Assembly (NCBI GenBank): GCA_947246015.1
Contig: CAMXQE010000020.1
Location: 1 to 64,000 of the forward strand
DNA: 64,000 nt
Direction of reading: 5' to 3'
DNA from: an uncultured Lachnospiraceae bacterium
GTDB lineage: Bacteria > Bacillota > Clostridia > Lachnospirales > Lachnospiraceae
Shown here piece by piece: positions 15,322 through 24,628 of the stretch. The notes beneath the pieces were generated by a model. The model saw nothing but the letters and a program-made list of their open reading frames with translations, was not told the origin of the DNA and ran no database searches. Both the position numbers and the translations under genes were made by a program. Numbering within the stretch: position 1 is the first letter of the stretch; the number at the start of each line of letters is the position of its first letter.

Positions 15322-18300
15322 TTAATAAAAATTGAACCTTTCCTTATTCCTGGCCGTTTCCTTTATTACGCCCTCCATCATCTCCTTCAGTTCGCCAAAC
15401 ATTCCCCTTATTGTTTTCTCAATTTCTTCCGTATTTCCGCCTCCTGCATGGATGTTAAATACCGGATTCAGCACAATGCTCCTGCTTTCCTCTGAATTGT
15501 CCACGGAGTTTAATGTACTGCCGCCTGATACATAGCTTTCCATCAGGTTTTCTTTCAGCTCCCGGATTCTGCTCTTTCCTCCAAACGCCCCGAGCATCTC
15601 ACCAGTCTTCTGCCACAGGTTCAGTGCGTTCCGTGAACCGTCAATGGGAATGACCGATTCCGGATATCCCCCTTCTGCAAGCCATGATATGGTCGGCCGG
15701 GTTACGAATCCGCCGTCGGCATGGGTTGCTATCTTTATTGCATCTGATGAAAAGGACTGCATTTTCAGGGGCTGTAAATCCCCCATCCGAATCTTCGGGT
15801 TTAACGTCATTTCCAAATCAATAGGGATGCCGAACTGGTCTTTCATCTGCTGCACCATATAGTCCCGCATACCCTGTACTGCCTCATCCACTGCAACCGT
15901 ATTTCCGCTTATAGATACCGCTATCTGTTCGGGAATATAAACTTCCCTCTCCTGTAGTTTTTTCATGATATCCGCATATTCTTTATTCCCATTTGCGGCG
16001 GCTCCCAAAGCAGGATATATACTTTCATAGTCTCCTGCAAGAACACCGATGGCACCGCCTTTTTTAACGGCTTCCTCCAGCTGTTTCGGAATGTCCCCAC
16101 CTGACTGCGCAATCTGCTGCATGGTTTTCACTGCCTGCATGTACATCGGCACCGCCAGTTCCCATAATTCCGCTACGGCTTCCCCGCTTGTCCCTTCCAG
16201 CTTCCCGCCCAAACTGCGCGCTATATTTCCCGCATCCCATGCAGTAATACCATTCCCCGCTATATCTGTCTGTTCTATTCCCGCTGCCAATACCTCGCCA
16301 AGCATGGCATCCATATCTTCCACACGTGTCCCGATTTCATCCCCATACTGACGCATGATGGTATTCATTACAAAATCGGTTGCTTTTATGTCCATCGTCC
16401 CGACCTGCTGCAGATAGCCCTCTTCCAGTTCCTTTACGTTGGAATCATACTGTTCCTTTGTGATGCTGCCGTCCTTCAATGCAGCCATTTCCGCCTGCTT
16501 TGCCGAGATATACGCCTCGTCATATTTCTGCCTTGCATCTTCCTGCTGTGTGCTGATTTCTGCCATGAGATTCTGAAAGCTTTCCGCATCCAGTTCCCCC
16601 GCGGAATATTTTAGTCCAAGCAGGTCAAGACTTGCTTCATAGCTCCCTTCCGCAAGGGAAGCCTTGACATTCGCCATCTGACGCTGGATATCCGCTATTG
16701 CCTGCGCTTCATTAAAATTCAGCAGCCCGTCGCTGAATGCTTCCGTCACAACCTCGTTCAGTTCCCTTCCCAGCCTTGCCAGCTCCGCATTCTTATCAGA
16801 ATAGAACTCATTCAGCTGGGTCACGATATTGCTTTCTTCCAGTTCGTCCCCTGTCAGGATGCCGACTGACAGGTTTATCCCGTACTGTTCCTGTTCTATG
16901 TACTGCTGCATATCCGCTATATATTCCGATATATGCTGCTGGTACTGTGCATTTTCCTCCTCTTTCAGCTTCATTCCTATCGAAATTTTCCAGTTCATCC
17001 GGTTCAGTTCCGATACGCTTTCGTTTATACTGTCGCTGACCCCGTCCAGTTTCCCCAGCTGACTCACCGCCTCTTCCAGCTGGCCGAAGCTGTTGTTCCG
17101 TACAATGTATGTCGCCACGTCTTCCAGTTCCCTCATGGAAAGTGTAATTTTTCCAAAATGCGCATCCAGATTCGCTTTTTTCGCTTCTGCTGACGCTTTC
17201 TTTACTGCAAGCGCCGTTCCGCTTATGACTGCGGCAGCCCCCGCAAGTCCAAGAATCGGAAGTGACGCCGCGCTTAGGGAGCCGAATGCCGTCGCCAGGG
17301 AGTTTATCCCGTTTACAATCTTATATGTAAGCAGTGCTGCACCGACGCCTGCAATGGTTCCTTCCAGCAGCCCCGGATTTTTCACCAGCCATCCCCCCAT
17401 GGAGAGGAACGGCGATGCCAGACTGCCGGCCGCATCCGCCAGCTGTCCCACCGTGCGCACTGCCGACGGAATCCAGTTCATAATCCCTTCTGCCAGATTT
17501 CCGGCATCCGCCGTGGCATTCTGTACCATCCCTGTAATCACGTCTATGCCATTCCTCAGGGGACCGTTAAACTGGTCATACATGGCAATGCCCATTTCCG
17601 TGAAACTGTTCTTCATAATGGCAATCTTGTTTTCTGTTGTATCATATTTCTGCGCTGCCTTTTCAGTAATTGCCGTGTTTTCTTCCCATGCACGGTTTGC
17701 CATTTCCACGGAATTCTGAAGAAGGTCCCCTGCATTGGCAAGGCTTAACAGGGTATTGCTGAGTCTCACTTCCGTAAGTCCCATTTCATCCAGGATAACA
17801 GTTGCGGACTTCCCGTTCCTCTCCACGTCATTCAGCCCGCTGATGAATGCCGCGACTGCCGAAAGCCCGTCCTTCTGAAATTCCTCCTTAAATTTACTGA
17901 CTGACATTCCTGCTACCCTTGCATAGTCTTTCAGGCTTTTATTCCCTGTTTCAACGGCAACCTGAACTTTCTTTATCATCTTGCTCATTGCGGAACCGCC
18001 GGCATCTGCTTCTATACCGACACTGGATATTGCCGTTGCAGTTGCCATAATCTGTGCTTCCGAAAAACCCGCCAGTTCCCCTGCCGATGCAAGTCTTGTT
18101 GCCATATCCACAATGACAGACTCCGTTGTCGCCGCATTGTTTCCAAGCTCCACGATGGTGGAACCCAGCCTCCCGTAATCTTCTGCACTCATACGCGTGA
18201 TGTTTGCAAATTTAGCAAGCGCCGTCGCCGCTTCTTCGGAGGAAAGGTCATTTGCCACATTCCCCAAATCCACCATTGTGCGGGTAAAGGAAAGCAGGTT

Positions 18301-18765
18301 TTCCTTCTCTATGCCGAGCTGTCCGGCAGCTTCCGCTACTGCGGAAATCTCAATCCCCGTCGCGGGGATTTCCCTTGTCATGCCTATGATTTCCTCACGC
18401 ATCCGGCTGTATTCCTCCGCCGTTGCATCTGTTGTCTTCTTTACCCCGGCGAATGCCGTTTCAAAAGATATGCCTGCCTGTGCGGATGCCGTGCCTATCC
18501 CTATGATGGTCGTGGTGGCGGCTGCCGCGGCCGCGGCAACTGCCTTGAAAGTCTTTTTTCCCAAACTTTCCAAACCATTAAAAAAAGGCTCCGTTTCCTT
18601 CAGGCCCTGACTGAATGTGCCTTTCGTCCTGGAGGAAGCCATAGCGGCTTCCTTCGCAATCTTATTCAGTTCTTTTCTTGTAAGGTCCGTACAGTTATAC
18701 AGGGATTTCTCCATTTCACCTGCAATTTTGATTGCCATACGGTATTCATTATTTTTCCCCGCCAT
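15322..18765 (-). CDS. Tail tape measure protein
   Basis: 1147-aa tape measure, TP901-like. Residues 20-480 contain the conserved head (FAGVKKTTDATAEEYSRMREEI, LGIEKENLLSFTRTMVDL, ATRLASAGELAGFSEAQIMATA); around 470-530 are membrane-like stretches (GVGAALLTYKIV, ILGLAGAAAVISGTALAV) as expected for DNA ejection; then long coiled coils; the C-terminus has WLAEGGYPESVIPID. By the usual ratio of about 1.5 angstrom per residue the tail would be roughly 170 nm; this is an estimate. Start at 18765 has AAGGAAG upstream and overlaps the -1 frame of the chaperone gene. Confidence 0.92.
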   Translation of the reverse strand: MAGKNNEYRMAIKIAGEMEKSLYNCTDLTRKELNKIAKEAAMASSRTKGTFSQGLKETEPFFNGLESLGKKTFKAVAAAAAAATTTIIGIGTASAQAGISFETAFAGVKKTTDATAEEYSRMREEIIGMTREIPATGIEISAVAEAAGQLGIEKENLLSFTRTMVDLGNVANDLSSEEAATALAKFANITRMSAEDYGRLGSTIVELGNNAATTESVIVDMATRLASAGELAGFSEAQIMATATAISSVGIEADAGGSAMSKMIKKVQVAVETGNKSLKDYARVAGMSVSKFKEEFQKDGLSAVAAFISGLNDVERNGKSATVILDEMGLTEVRLSNTLLSLANAGDLLQNSVEMANRAWEENTAITEKAAQKYDTTENKIAIMKNSFTEMGIAMYDQFNGPLRNGIDVITGMVQNATADAGNLAEGIMNWIPSAVRTVGQLADAAGSLASPFLSMGGWLVKNPGLLEGTIAGVGAALLTYKIVNGINSLATAFGSLSAASLPILGLAGAAAVISGTALAVKKASAEAKKANLDAHFGKITLSMRELEDVATYIVRNNSFGQLEEAVSQLGKLDGVSDSINESVSELNRMNWKISIGMKLKEEENAQYQQHISEYIADMQQYIEQEQYGINLSVGILTGDELEESNIVTQLNEFYSDKNAELARLGRELNEVVTEAFSDGLLNFNEAQAIADIQRQMANVKASLAEGSYEASLDLLGLKYSAGELDAESFQNLMAEISTQQEDARQKYDEAYISAKQAEMAALKDGSITKEQYDSNVKELEEGYLQQVGTMDIKATDFVMNTIMRQYGDEIGTRVEDMDAMLGEVLAAGIEQTDIAGNGITAWDAGNIARSLGGKLEGTSGEAVAELWELAVPMYMQAVKTMQQIAQSGGDIPKQLEEAVKKGGAIGVLAGDYESIYPALGAAANGNKEYADIMKKLQEREVYIPEQIAVSISGNTVAVDEAVQGMRDYMVQQMKDQFGIPIDLEMTLNPKIRMGDLQPLKMQSFSSDAIKIATHADGGFVTRPTISWLAEGGYPESVIPIDGSRNALNLWQKTGEMLGAFGGKSRIRELKENLMESYVSGGSTLNSVDNSEESRSIVLNPVFNIHAGGGNTEEIEKTIRGMFGELKEMMEGVIKETARNKERFNFY

Positions 18766-19272
18766 TCTTCGCTTCCTTCCATATTTCCGCCCATTCACCT
18801 GCAATCAGCATAGTTTCTGACAGCGGCTGGTTATAAAAGAAATCCAGTCCCGCGCCCGTGCTTTTTGATAATATAATCAGAATCCTCCGGATGTCCCCGA
18901 TATCCTCTGCGGATATCCCTAATACATTAAAAAATAGTTTACCCGCATCTTTACTTTAATACTATCTTTCATGGAAAGGTGCTGGATGAATTCCAGCGGG
19001 TATCCTGTTACCTTCATTGCCGTAAAAAATGCAAACTCCAGCGTAAATTCAGGAGACGCATCAACATTCCCCCGGCTCTTCATCATGCGGTTGATTGCAA
19101 GCATATCCGCCCCGTCAAGATCTTCTATCCCGTTCAAATCAATCTCGCTGATTTCCCTGCCGTCCAGTCTGTAAGTTTTTGACAGCTTAATATTCATGTA
19201 CTCTTTTATATCCACAATCCCCTCCTTTGTTTCCTCTGTTTCCTGCTCCTGTAACATTTTTTCGTTTTCCAT
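18749..19272 (-). CDS. Tail assembly chaperone, long form by -1 frameshift
   Basis: Predicted 174-aa fusion: 115 codons of frame 0, a slip on T-TTT-TTA (18934-18928), then 59 codons ending at TAA 18751-18749 inside the tape measure start. The second frame reads GISAEDIGDIRRIL ... GLDFFYNQPLSETM, a convincing protein with no start codon of its own. This matches the E/E+E' arrangement of P2 and G/GT of lambda, where the rare fusion escorts the tape measure. The position, directly upstream of the tape measure, is diagnostic. Confidence 0.85.
18919..19272 (-). CDS. Tail assembly chaperone, short form (gpE-like)
   Basis: 117-aa protein: acidic N-terminal 20 residues, then DIKEYMNIKLSKTYRLDGREISEIDLNG and DMLAINRMMKSRG, the pattern of phage TAC proteins. 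ATG at 19272 follows AGGAGGAAAAGG; two codons earlier frames (19329) overlap the space after the tube gene without RBS. It binds the tape measure during tail assembly. Its last codons hold the slippery site. Confidence 0.85.
   Translation of the reverse strand: MENEKMLQEQETEETKEGIVDIKEYMNIKLSKTYRLDGREISEIDLNGIEDLDGADMLAINRMMKSRGNVDASPEFTLEFAFFTAMKVTGYPLEFIQHLSMKDSIKVKMRVNYFLMY
18928..18934 (-). promoter_or_regulatory. -1 ribosomal slippery heptamer
   Basis: Minus strand T TTT TTA, in the frame X XXY YYZ, three codons ahead of the frame-0 stop TAG (18921-18919). No clear pseudoknot was worked out downstream, but CCGCAGAGGATATCGGGGAC can fold locally. Confidence 0.85.
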
Positions 19273-19378
19273 TTCCTTTTCCTCCTGATTAATTTTTATT
19301 TTTGCATATGAAAAGACGCCTGTTTCCAAGTGTCCTTCATTAACTGTTTTCTGTATTTATATATCTTTCCTTACCAGC

Positions 19379-19912
19379 CTAACAGTACTTCCTCATTTCC
19401 TCCATGATATCCTTACCGCCCACACGGTAGACCTGGTTCAGTTTATCCAGCTCCAGTTTCGTTTCCCCGTCAATTTCAATCAGTATGTAATGCATTTCCA
19501 GCGTGACGGACGCATTCATGAGACCTGCCTGTTTCAGCACGCCCGGCTTGAAGGATTTTAGTTTCCCCCGCACTGCAATGCGGATTCCCCTGTATCCTGC
19601 CGTTCCCCCTCCTTTGCTCAGGGTCTGCTGTGATGCACGCAGGTTCAGGTCGACGACCTCCAGAGGGTCTGCAAAGGAAAAAATGTCATCGTCCAGGTTC
19701 AGGAAGCCGATTTCCATTTCCTGGCTGTCAAAATGTCCCATGACTGCCTCCTGTATCTTCCCAAGCAGTCCGGAACCTGACATTTCCTCCGTTATCGCAG
19801 TGAAATCGGGAATCGTGATTTCACTGGACATCCCGATAAGCGCATTCCCCTTGTTGTATACGTTGAAAGTATTTGTTACCGTCGGTATATTATATCCGTT
19901 TACTGTCCTCAT
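19379..19912 (-). CDS. Tail tube protein (P2 FII-like)
   Basis: 177 aa. Beginning VNGYNIPTVTNTFNVYNKGNALIG, with MSSEITIPDFTAITEEMSGSGLLG and ADPLEVVDLNLRASQQTLS, typical of the P2 FII tube family. It polymerises inside the sheath. The ATG overlaps the sheath stop region by one base (19912). RBS GTTAGGAGGTAGC lies in the sheath 3-prime end. Confidence 0.92.
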   Translation of the reverse strand: MRTVNGYNIPTVTNTFNVYNKGNALIGMSSEITIPDFTAITEEMSGSGLLGKIQEAVMGHFDSQEMEIGFLNLDDDIFSFADPLEVVDLNLRASQQTLSKGGGTAGYRGIRIAVRGKLKSFKPGVLKQAGLMNASVTLEMHYILIEIDGETKLELDKLNQVYRVGGKDIMEEMRKYC

Positions 19913-21372
19913 TAATTGCTACCTCCTAACGAATTCTCCAGCAGTGCAGGGTCGAATGACAGGGTGTTCAGTATGTATTCCGCGGGCGTAAAAGGCGCAA
20001 GGTACTGTTTTACCTCTATCTTCCCTTCCAGCAGTTCCTCCAGGGTGTTGTCCTGTCCGTGGTATTCCATCCTGACCCCTGCAAACTTGCCCTGCTGCAC
20101 ATAACTGTTGCCGCGTATGTTCTCCGCATCCACAATGGATTCAATCAGCCTGTAATTTGCCGGGCTGTCCACTTTTTCACTGCATGTCACGATGAAAGTA
20201 TTGCCCCACCACGAAAATGCCCTGCGGCAGTTAATCCACCGTTCCTTCGTTTCCGTCACGTAAGGATAGGCTGCCGTGTTGTTCCCCCAGCTGCGCACCC
20301 CGCCGCTGTTCAGCACGGTCACAATCCCCTGCCCGTTCAGCATGTTTGCTTCCGGCTGGTCGAGCCATATTTCCGTTCCGTCAGCCAGTACCGCACCGTC
20401 CACATTCAGCAGACGGTTTGACGGCGACACGGAAGGTACGGAATCATTATCCGCATCCGTCTGCGCCGTCATTGCCCCGTATACTGCGGAGTAATAATAC
20501 TTCTTCCCTCCTGCCAGCACCATCGGGTACAGGACTATCATGGTCTCGCTTAACAGGCCGTTCTCTTCCTTCACCTTTCCGCAGTCCGTATACCGCCTTG
20601 CCGCTTCCGTATCCAGGTCTATCAGACACTCACAGCGGAACACACCGTTGATTTCCCTGCATTTTGCAGCCATGACTGCTGCCACGGCCTTTTTATGGCT
20701 CCATCCGGGCGCCATGATATAGCCGGGGAACCGGCCGCATTTCGGGTATACCCTCCGTACCAGTTCCATCCCTGTTTCCTTTCCAGTGTCCACATCCACG
20801 CCGCCGATAATGTTCGTTTCCGTTACCATCTCAGGGGCCACGCTCTCCGATATTACCATGAGGGACGTCGTCCCCGCCCCCTTTCCTGCGGAAAACAGTG
20901 TGATGGTCAGATTCCCTTCCCCGTCATAGGAAACGATGTAGTCCTCCTCCGGTACAAGGTCCGTGTTTTCCGCCGTCCTTACTTTCAGTGAGGAACGAAT
21001 GACTCCTTTTTCCTCCAGCAGTACCTGTCTGTTTACCACCTGGTACTCTTTTTCCCCGTTTTCCTTTTTGTGTTTCGCCGGGTCCAGCACATTGCAGAAT
21101 ACCACAGGCCCCACCGCAAACAGCCTGAAATATGCATCCATTGCCTGGCAGAGTGTATATTTCTCAAAATCCGCGGAATATCCCAGCTTTTCCACCGCCT
21201 CTTCAAAAGTGTTTGCCATGATAAGCTGGTTCACTGCCTTTTCCGGGTTTTCTGTCATGTTTACCGGCGCGGTTCCGAAAACCACATGCAGCCCCGTTTC
21301 GTTTGTCTTAGGCGCCGCAAGGCTGGAACCCACTTCCTCTACATATGCGCCATGCCTGTATTCCTTTACCAT
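19912..21372 (-). CDS. Contractile tail sheath protein (P2 FI-like)
   Basis: 486 aa. Seen: HGAYVEEVGSS near the N-terminus, the fold-defining stretches GRFPGYIMAPGWSHKKAVAAVMAAKCREINGVF and VNCRRAFSWWGNTFIV, and the C-terminal GVRMEYHGQDNTLEELLEGKIEVKQY. It makes the contractile outer tail, proving a myovirus. RBS AGGAGG precedes the ATG. First large tail gene of the operon. Confidence 0.95.
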   Translation of the reverse strand: MVKEYRHGAYVEEVGSSLAAPKTNETGLHVVFGTAPVNMTENPEKAVNQLIMANTFEEAVEKLGYSADFEKYTLCQAMDAYFRLFAVGPVVFCNVLDPAKHKKENGEKEYQVVNRQVLLEEKGVIRSSLKVRTAENTDLVPEEDYIVSYDGEGNLTITLFSAGKGAGTTSLMVISESVAPEMVTETNIIGGVDVDTGKETGMELVRRVYPKCGRFPGYIMAPGWSHKKAVAAVMAAKCREINGVFRCECLIDLDTEAARRYTDCGKVKEENGLLSETMIVLYPMVLAGGKKYYYSAVYGAMTAQTDADNDSVPSVSPSNRLLNVDGAVLADGTEIWLDQPEANMLNGQGIVTVLNSGGVRSWGNNTAAYPYVTETKERWINCRRAFSWWGNTFIVTCSEKVDSPANYRLIESIVDAENIRGNSYVQQGKFAGVRMEYHGQDNTLEELLEGKIEVKQYLAPFTPAEYILNTLSFDPALLENSLGGSN

Positions 21373-21384
21373 CCCATAATCCTC

Positions 21385-21684
21385 CTATTTCGTAACTACT
21401 TTTCCATAAATAACTGCCAGCGCGCTTCCCGGAACGGCAAGTTCCTTCTGTGCTGCTGCCAGCTCACTTACCGGCACAATCAGGTTCCTGATTACCGGCT
21501 GTTTTTCCGCTTCCTTCCTTAATGATTCCGGCAGGCCGTTATTGTACAGGGTTCCTGTTGTCACCACATTCCTGATGGTCGGCCCGATATACATGACCGT
21601 TTCTGTTTTTCCGGTCTCCTGCCTTGCCGCGGCTTTCCTTTTTGTTTCCTTCTGTACGGTTTCTTCTTTTTTTTCTTCACTCAT
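21385..21684 (-). CDS. Small protein ahead of the sheath gene, 99 aa
   Basis: Highly charged N-terminal 25 residues (Lys/Glu) followed by YIGPTIRNVVTTGTLYNNGLPESL and SELAAAQKELAVPGSALAVIYG. Small proteins with the phrase YIGP-I...GT-Y--G-P occur just upstream of sheath genes in many Firmicutes myoviruses, function unknown, possibly a head-tail completion or structural protein. Overlaps the upstream gene by 4 bp. Confidence 0.7.
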   Translation of the reverse strand: MSEEKKEETVQKETKRKAAARQETGKTETVMYIGPTIRNVVTTGTLYNNGLPESLRKEAEKQPVIRNLIVPVSELAAAQKELAVPGSALAVIYGKVVTK

Positions 21685-22154
21685 GCGTATCTGTTCTCCC
21701 TTCTGAATGTCGGAATGTTAAATGTCATCCATACCGCACCGTAGTGGTACGGGTATTCTTCTTCCGTGTCCACAACCCATTTTATTTCTTCATCCGCGTA
21801 ATACTTCCCGTCCAGCACCGGGTCTTTCAGGAACCGCCCGGATATGTCACTGATTATATTCAGTACATGTTTTTTTCCCTGATTGTCCGTGTTATCATCG
21901 TACACACCTATCAAAAGATATATATATACTGTTTGAGGTTCTGACCTCCCCCCTGTAATGTTTCCCTCCTGTGGAACAATAAGCACATATGGGAACTTTC
22001 GTTCACTTTCTTCTTCCGTTTTTTCTACCGGCAGGCCTAACTGGAAAATATTTATGTTTTTCCTTTCTCCTAATGGATTTGGAAGCTGCATATGGGAGAG
22101 TATGTTTTCCAATTCGCTTGCTAATTCCTCTACAAATATTACTGGTACCATCAT
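21681..22154 (-). CDS. Tail terminator / neck protein
   Basis: 157 aa; NPLGERKNINIFQLGLPVEKTEEESERKFPYVLIVPQEG followed by TVYIYLLIGVYDDNTDNQGKKHVLNIISDI, a pattern of phage tail completion proteins that cap the tube at the head end. No catalytic motif. RBS GGAGGG. It is flanked by the Z-like gene and the 99-aa gene, which is where tail terminators lie in mosaic lambda/P2 phages. Confidence 0.7.
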   Translation of the reverse strand: MMVPVIFVEELASELENILSHMQLPNPLGERKNINIFQLGLPVEKTEEESERKFPYVLIVPQEGNITGGRSEPQTVYIYLLIGVYDDNTDNQGKKHVLNIISDISGRFLKDPVLDGKYYADEEIKWVVDTEEEYPYHYGAVWMTFNIPTFRRENRYA

Positions 22155-22828
22155 AATCCCTCCATAACTGATGCAATATGTTTTTCCATACTAATACGTA
22201 ATTCTGTTATAATAGTATCTCTTACTATCGGGTACACTTTTTTGCTTTCTATCATTTGTGGTGCCGACAAGCTGTAAAGCTGTTTTATATATCTTTTTTT
22301 AAATTTCTTCCCCAATTTTTCTATTGTATTTTTATTTCCATTCTCCCCCTTCCGTCTTTCCTCATCCAGCCGTCCCCGTATCCTGTTCCGTTCATCCTTT
22401 CCAAGCCTTCGGAAAACACCATAATGTCCATTCTTCATTTTCTGCACAAAAGCCTTTAAATCTTTTCCATTTGTTTCCCCGCCTTTTAATGTCAGTTCCT
22501 TTAGCATGCCTGATGTTAATACCTGCCCCTGTGCTGCAGTTATTCCTCTATTCTTTTTGACTCTGAACTTATATAATGGTATCGGTCTTCCTTCCGAAAA
22601 AATGGTCGCCTGAAGATTCCTTGATGTTGCATTTTCAATTCTCACAGATTTATTAAACCCGCTATCTTTTACAAGGTACTTTTTTTGTACTTCCTCCAGC
22701 ATACTTTTCTTTGTAGACTTGGCAGTATCATTAACCGCGTCTTTCAACGTTTCCGGTATTTTTTCCGGAATATTTTTTAATCTCGTATACAGTCTGTCAT
22801 ACACATCCTGTGGTATATACACAATCAT
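22151..22828 (-). CDS. gpZ-like minor tail protein, 225 aa
   Basis: Lys/Arg-rich protein: IPEKIPETLKDAVNDTAKSTKKSMLEEVQKKYLVK followed by FNKSVRIENATSRNLQATIFSEGRPIPLYKFRVKK. This is the pattern of the minor tail protein Z (lambda gpZ/HK97 gp10-like) family used for tail completion. A second half rich in charged helices has no known motif. AT content here is higher than that of the neighbouring genes. Coupled by 4-bp overlaps to both neighbours. Confidence 0.75.
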   Translation of the reverse strand: MIVYIPQDVYDRLYTRLKNIPEKIPETLKDAVNDTAKSTKKSMLEEVQKKYLVKDSGFNKSVRIENATSRNLQATIFSEGRPIPLYKFRVKKNRGITAAQGQVLTSGMLKELTLKGGETNGKDLKAFVQKMKNGHYGVFRRLGKDERNRIRGRLDEERRKGENGNKNTIEKLGKKFKKRYIKQLYSLSAPQMIESKKVYPIVRDTIITELRISMEKHIASVMEGL

Positions 22829-23154
22829 GACTCATTCGCCTCCAGACTTATGGAATACATCCCCCCTTCGTCCGCCACATCCGTTACCACGTAATATTTC
22901 CTGTCCAGCTTCAGCAGCCTGCCGATAAGAGGAAGCTCTCCGAATTCCTCTCCGGAAACATAAATAAGGAGCTGCTTTGTATGCAGCCCCTCCGCCATTG
23001 TCTTATATTTTGCTTCCCTCCGCACCAGTTCATTTCCGTCGATGATAACGTCCATTTCCTTTCCATCCACGGTATGCCGTTCGCCAAATTCTTCCGGATT
23101 AAGGAATGCATTTCTGATATCCTGCTGTACCATATCCTTAAATCCCGTTCTCAT
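22825..23154 (-). CDS. Head-tail connector (lambda gpFII-like position)
   Basis: 109 aa starting MRTGFKDMVQQDIRNAFLNPEEFGERH, with VDGKEMDVIIDGNELVRREAK and a beta-rich end (KLDRKYYVVTDVADEGGMYSISLEA). This matches phage head-tail stopper proteins of the gpFII/ATP-binding-sugar-transporter-like family. The ATG at 23154 follows GGAAGGAGGTGCTG; the longer frame (23190) lies inside the upstream gene. Order capsid - 137 aa - connector - Z matches lambda E-FI-FII-Z. Confidence 0.75.
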   Translation of the reverse strand: MRTGFKDMVQQDIRNAFLNPEEFGERHTVDGKEMDVIIDGNELVRREAKYKTMAEGLHTKQLLIYVSGEEFGELPLIGRLLKLDRKYYVVTDVADEGGMYSISLEANES

Positions 23155-23551
23155 CAGCACCTCCTTCCACCTGTTCTTCCTGGAAATCAATGGTCATGTC
23201 CTGTAAGTCCTTCAGGCTCTTTTCCTCATAATTTTCCCCCAGGTCAAGACCGATTTTTTTTGCATATGCGGCAACCTCTTTCTTTGACCGGATTTTCCGG
23301 ATTTCATCCGGGCTTTTCATTCCGTCCGGCTCCATAACGTCAAAACCGGTGAAAACGCCCGTTTCCTGTCCCCTGTCCTCCCCGGGTCCGTCCTCCTGCT
23401 CCTCACAGGCGGCCGGTATATCCGCCGGTTCGACAAATTTCTTTGATTTCAGAAAAGCAAGGTCCGGCTTTGAAAAATCGTCTGGAAGAATGGAACCCGG
23501 CTTATAAATTTTTTCCTGTGTGACTACTGTCACTTTTGTTCTGTATCCCAT
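23138..23551 (-). CDS. Head completion protein (lambda FI position), 137 aa
   Basis: N-terminal KVTVVTQEKIYKPGSILPDDFSKPDLAFLKSKKFVEPA is a domain often seen after capsid genes of Firmicutes phages; the middle is a Gly/Glu/Asp-rich linker; the C-terminus (KEVAAYAKKIGLDLGENYEEKSLKDLQDMTIDF) looks like a HeH/SAP-type mini-helix pair. A role in DNA packaging or head completion like FI is inferred from position only. A run of nine C (23563-23571) just upstream of its start is a possible slippery or sequencing-sensitive spot. Confidence 0.65.
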   Translation of the reverse strand: MGYRTKVTVVTQEKIYKPGSILPDDFSKPDLAFLKSKKFVEPADIPAACEEQEDGPGEDRGQETGVFTGFDVMEPDGMKSPDEIRKIRSKKEVAAYAKKIGLDLGENYEEKSLKDLQDMTIDFQEEQVEGGADENGI

Positions 23552-23574
23552 TTTTTATTTTCCCCCCCCCCTCC

Positions 23575-24615
23575 TCAGACCGCTGCGCTCTTGTTTGCAT
23601 AGATGACTGCCCAGCTTTCCACATCAAACGGACGCGGAAGCGGTCTTGATGTCAGACGTACCTTTTTAACCTCATCTTTTTCGTCCGCCCATACTTTGGG
23701 AACCAGGCGCCCTTCATAGGACCGGAAGTCCTTATCTTCCATCTGTGTGACAAGGCCGTATTCAATCTGTCCTTCGCCCGTGGAATGCCCCATCAGAACG
23801 GTTCCGGGAGGGATAAGCGATTCCTCCTCCCCATCATCATTCAGGAACCACTCGTCATAGGTATAAATATCCATGTCAAGCTCCGAAATCCGGCCATAAA
23901 AAGTCAGCGCCGTATCCACGACGCGCGGCTCAATCACGACATTTTTCATTTTCAGGATGTCCATTGCCCTGATGATAAAAGGATTGTCCATGAAATCTTC
24001 TATTACGTCAGATGAAAAAATCATAATGTCCGGCGCCCTGCCCGTGTCTTTGATGATTTTCTTTCTGATTGGCCGGAGCGTCTTAAGCGGGTCCACAGTT
24101 GCCAGCGACCATGCTTCATTTGCCCCCAGCACATAAATATTTGTAAAGCCGAAATCGACCTGCACATCAACGCCTTCGTCTTCGTCCACAACATCCAGTT
24201 TCCCTTCGTAAAGCACCTGGCGGCACATCCATTCCTTTCTTCTGTCAATGGATTCTTCCAGGTCTGTAAAATCTTTCGATAAAAGCTCATCCTCGCGTTC
24301 TGCCGGCGTCCTCTGTGAATAAACATTTTCCCCCAGCGTCCTTTTCGTGATGTCGTCAACGGTCAGAACCCTTTCCGGCGCTATTTTCGGCGTTGTGAAC
24401 TGGTTTGTCTGGAATCCCTGGCGCGTGATTACCTTGCCGCCCTTGCGCGGGGAAACGAAAGGCGCCATAATGCGTTTCCCTTTCCGTACATCAAATTCAA
24501 CTTTTTCCGTGACATGCGTTTCATCCCCCGGAAAAAAAGTCTTTTGCAGAAAACTCCGCACCGGCGGCGTCTGGTCAATCGCCTGCATCATTTCAATAGT
24601 GGTATAGTCTGCCAT
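23575..24615 (-). CDS. Major capsid protein (lambda gpE family)
   Basis: 346 aa. N-terminus MADYTTIEMMQAIDQTPPVRSFLQKTFFPG, then VEFDVRKGKRIMAPFVSPRKGGKVI and APERVLTVDDITKRTLGENVYS: the Phage_cap_E signature. HK97-fold shell subunit stabilised by the decoration protein of the next gene upstream. RBS AGGGAGG. Operon order protease - decoration - capsid as in lambda C-D-E. Confidence 0.95.
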   Translation of the reverse strand: MADYTTIEMMQAIDQTPPVRSFLQKTFFPGDETHVTEKVEFDVRKGKRIMAPFVSPRKGGKVITRQGFQTNQFTTPKIAPERVLTVDDITKRTLGENVYSQRTPAEREDELLSKDFTDLEESIDRRKEWMCRQVLYEGKLDVVDEDEGVDVQVDFGFTNIYVLGANEAWSLATVDPLKTLRPIRKKIIKDTGRAPDIMIFSSDVIEDFMDNPFIIRAMDILKMKNVVIEPRVVDTALTFYGRISELDMDIYTYDEWFLNDDGEEESLIPPGTVLMGHSTGEGQIEYGLVTQMEDKDFRSYEGRLVPKVWADEKDEVKKVRLTSRPLPRPFDVESWAVIYANKSAAV

Positions 24616-24628
24616 TTTTAAACCTCCC

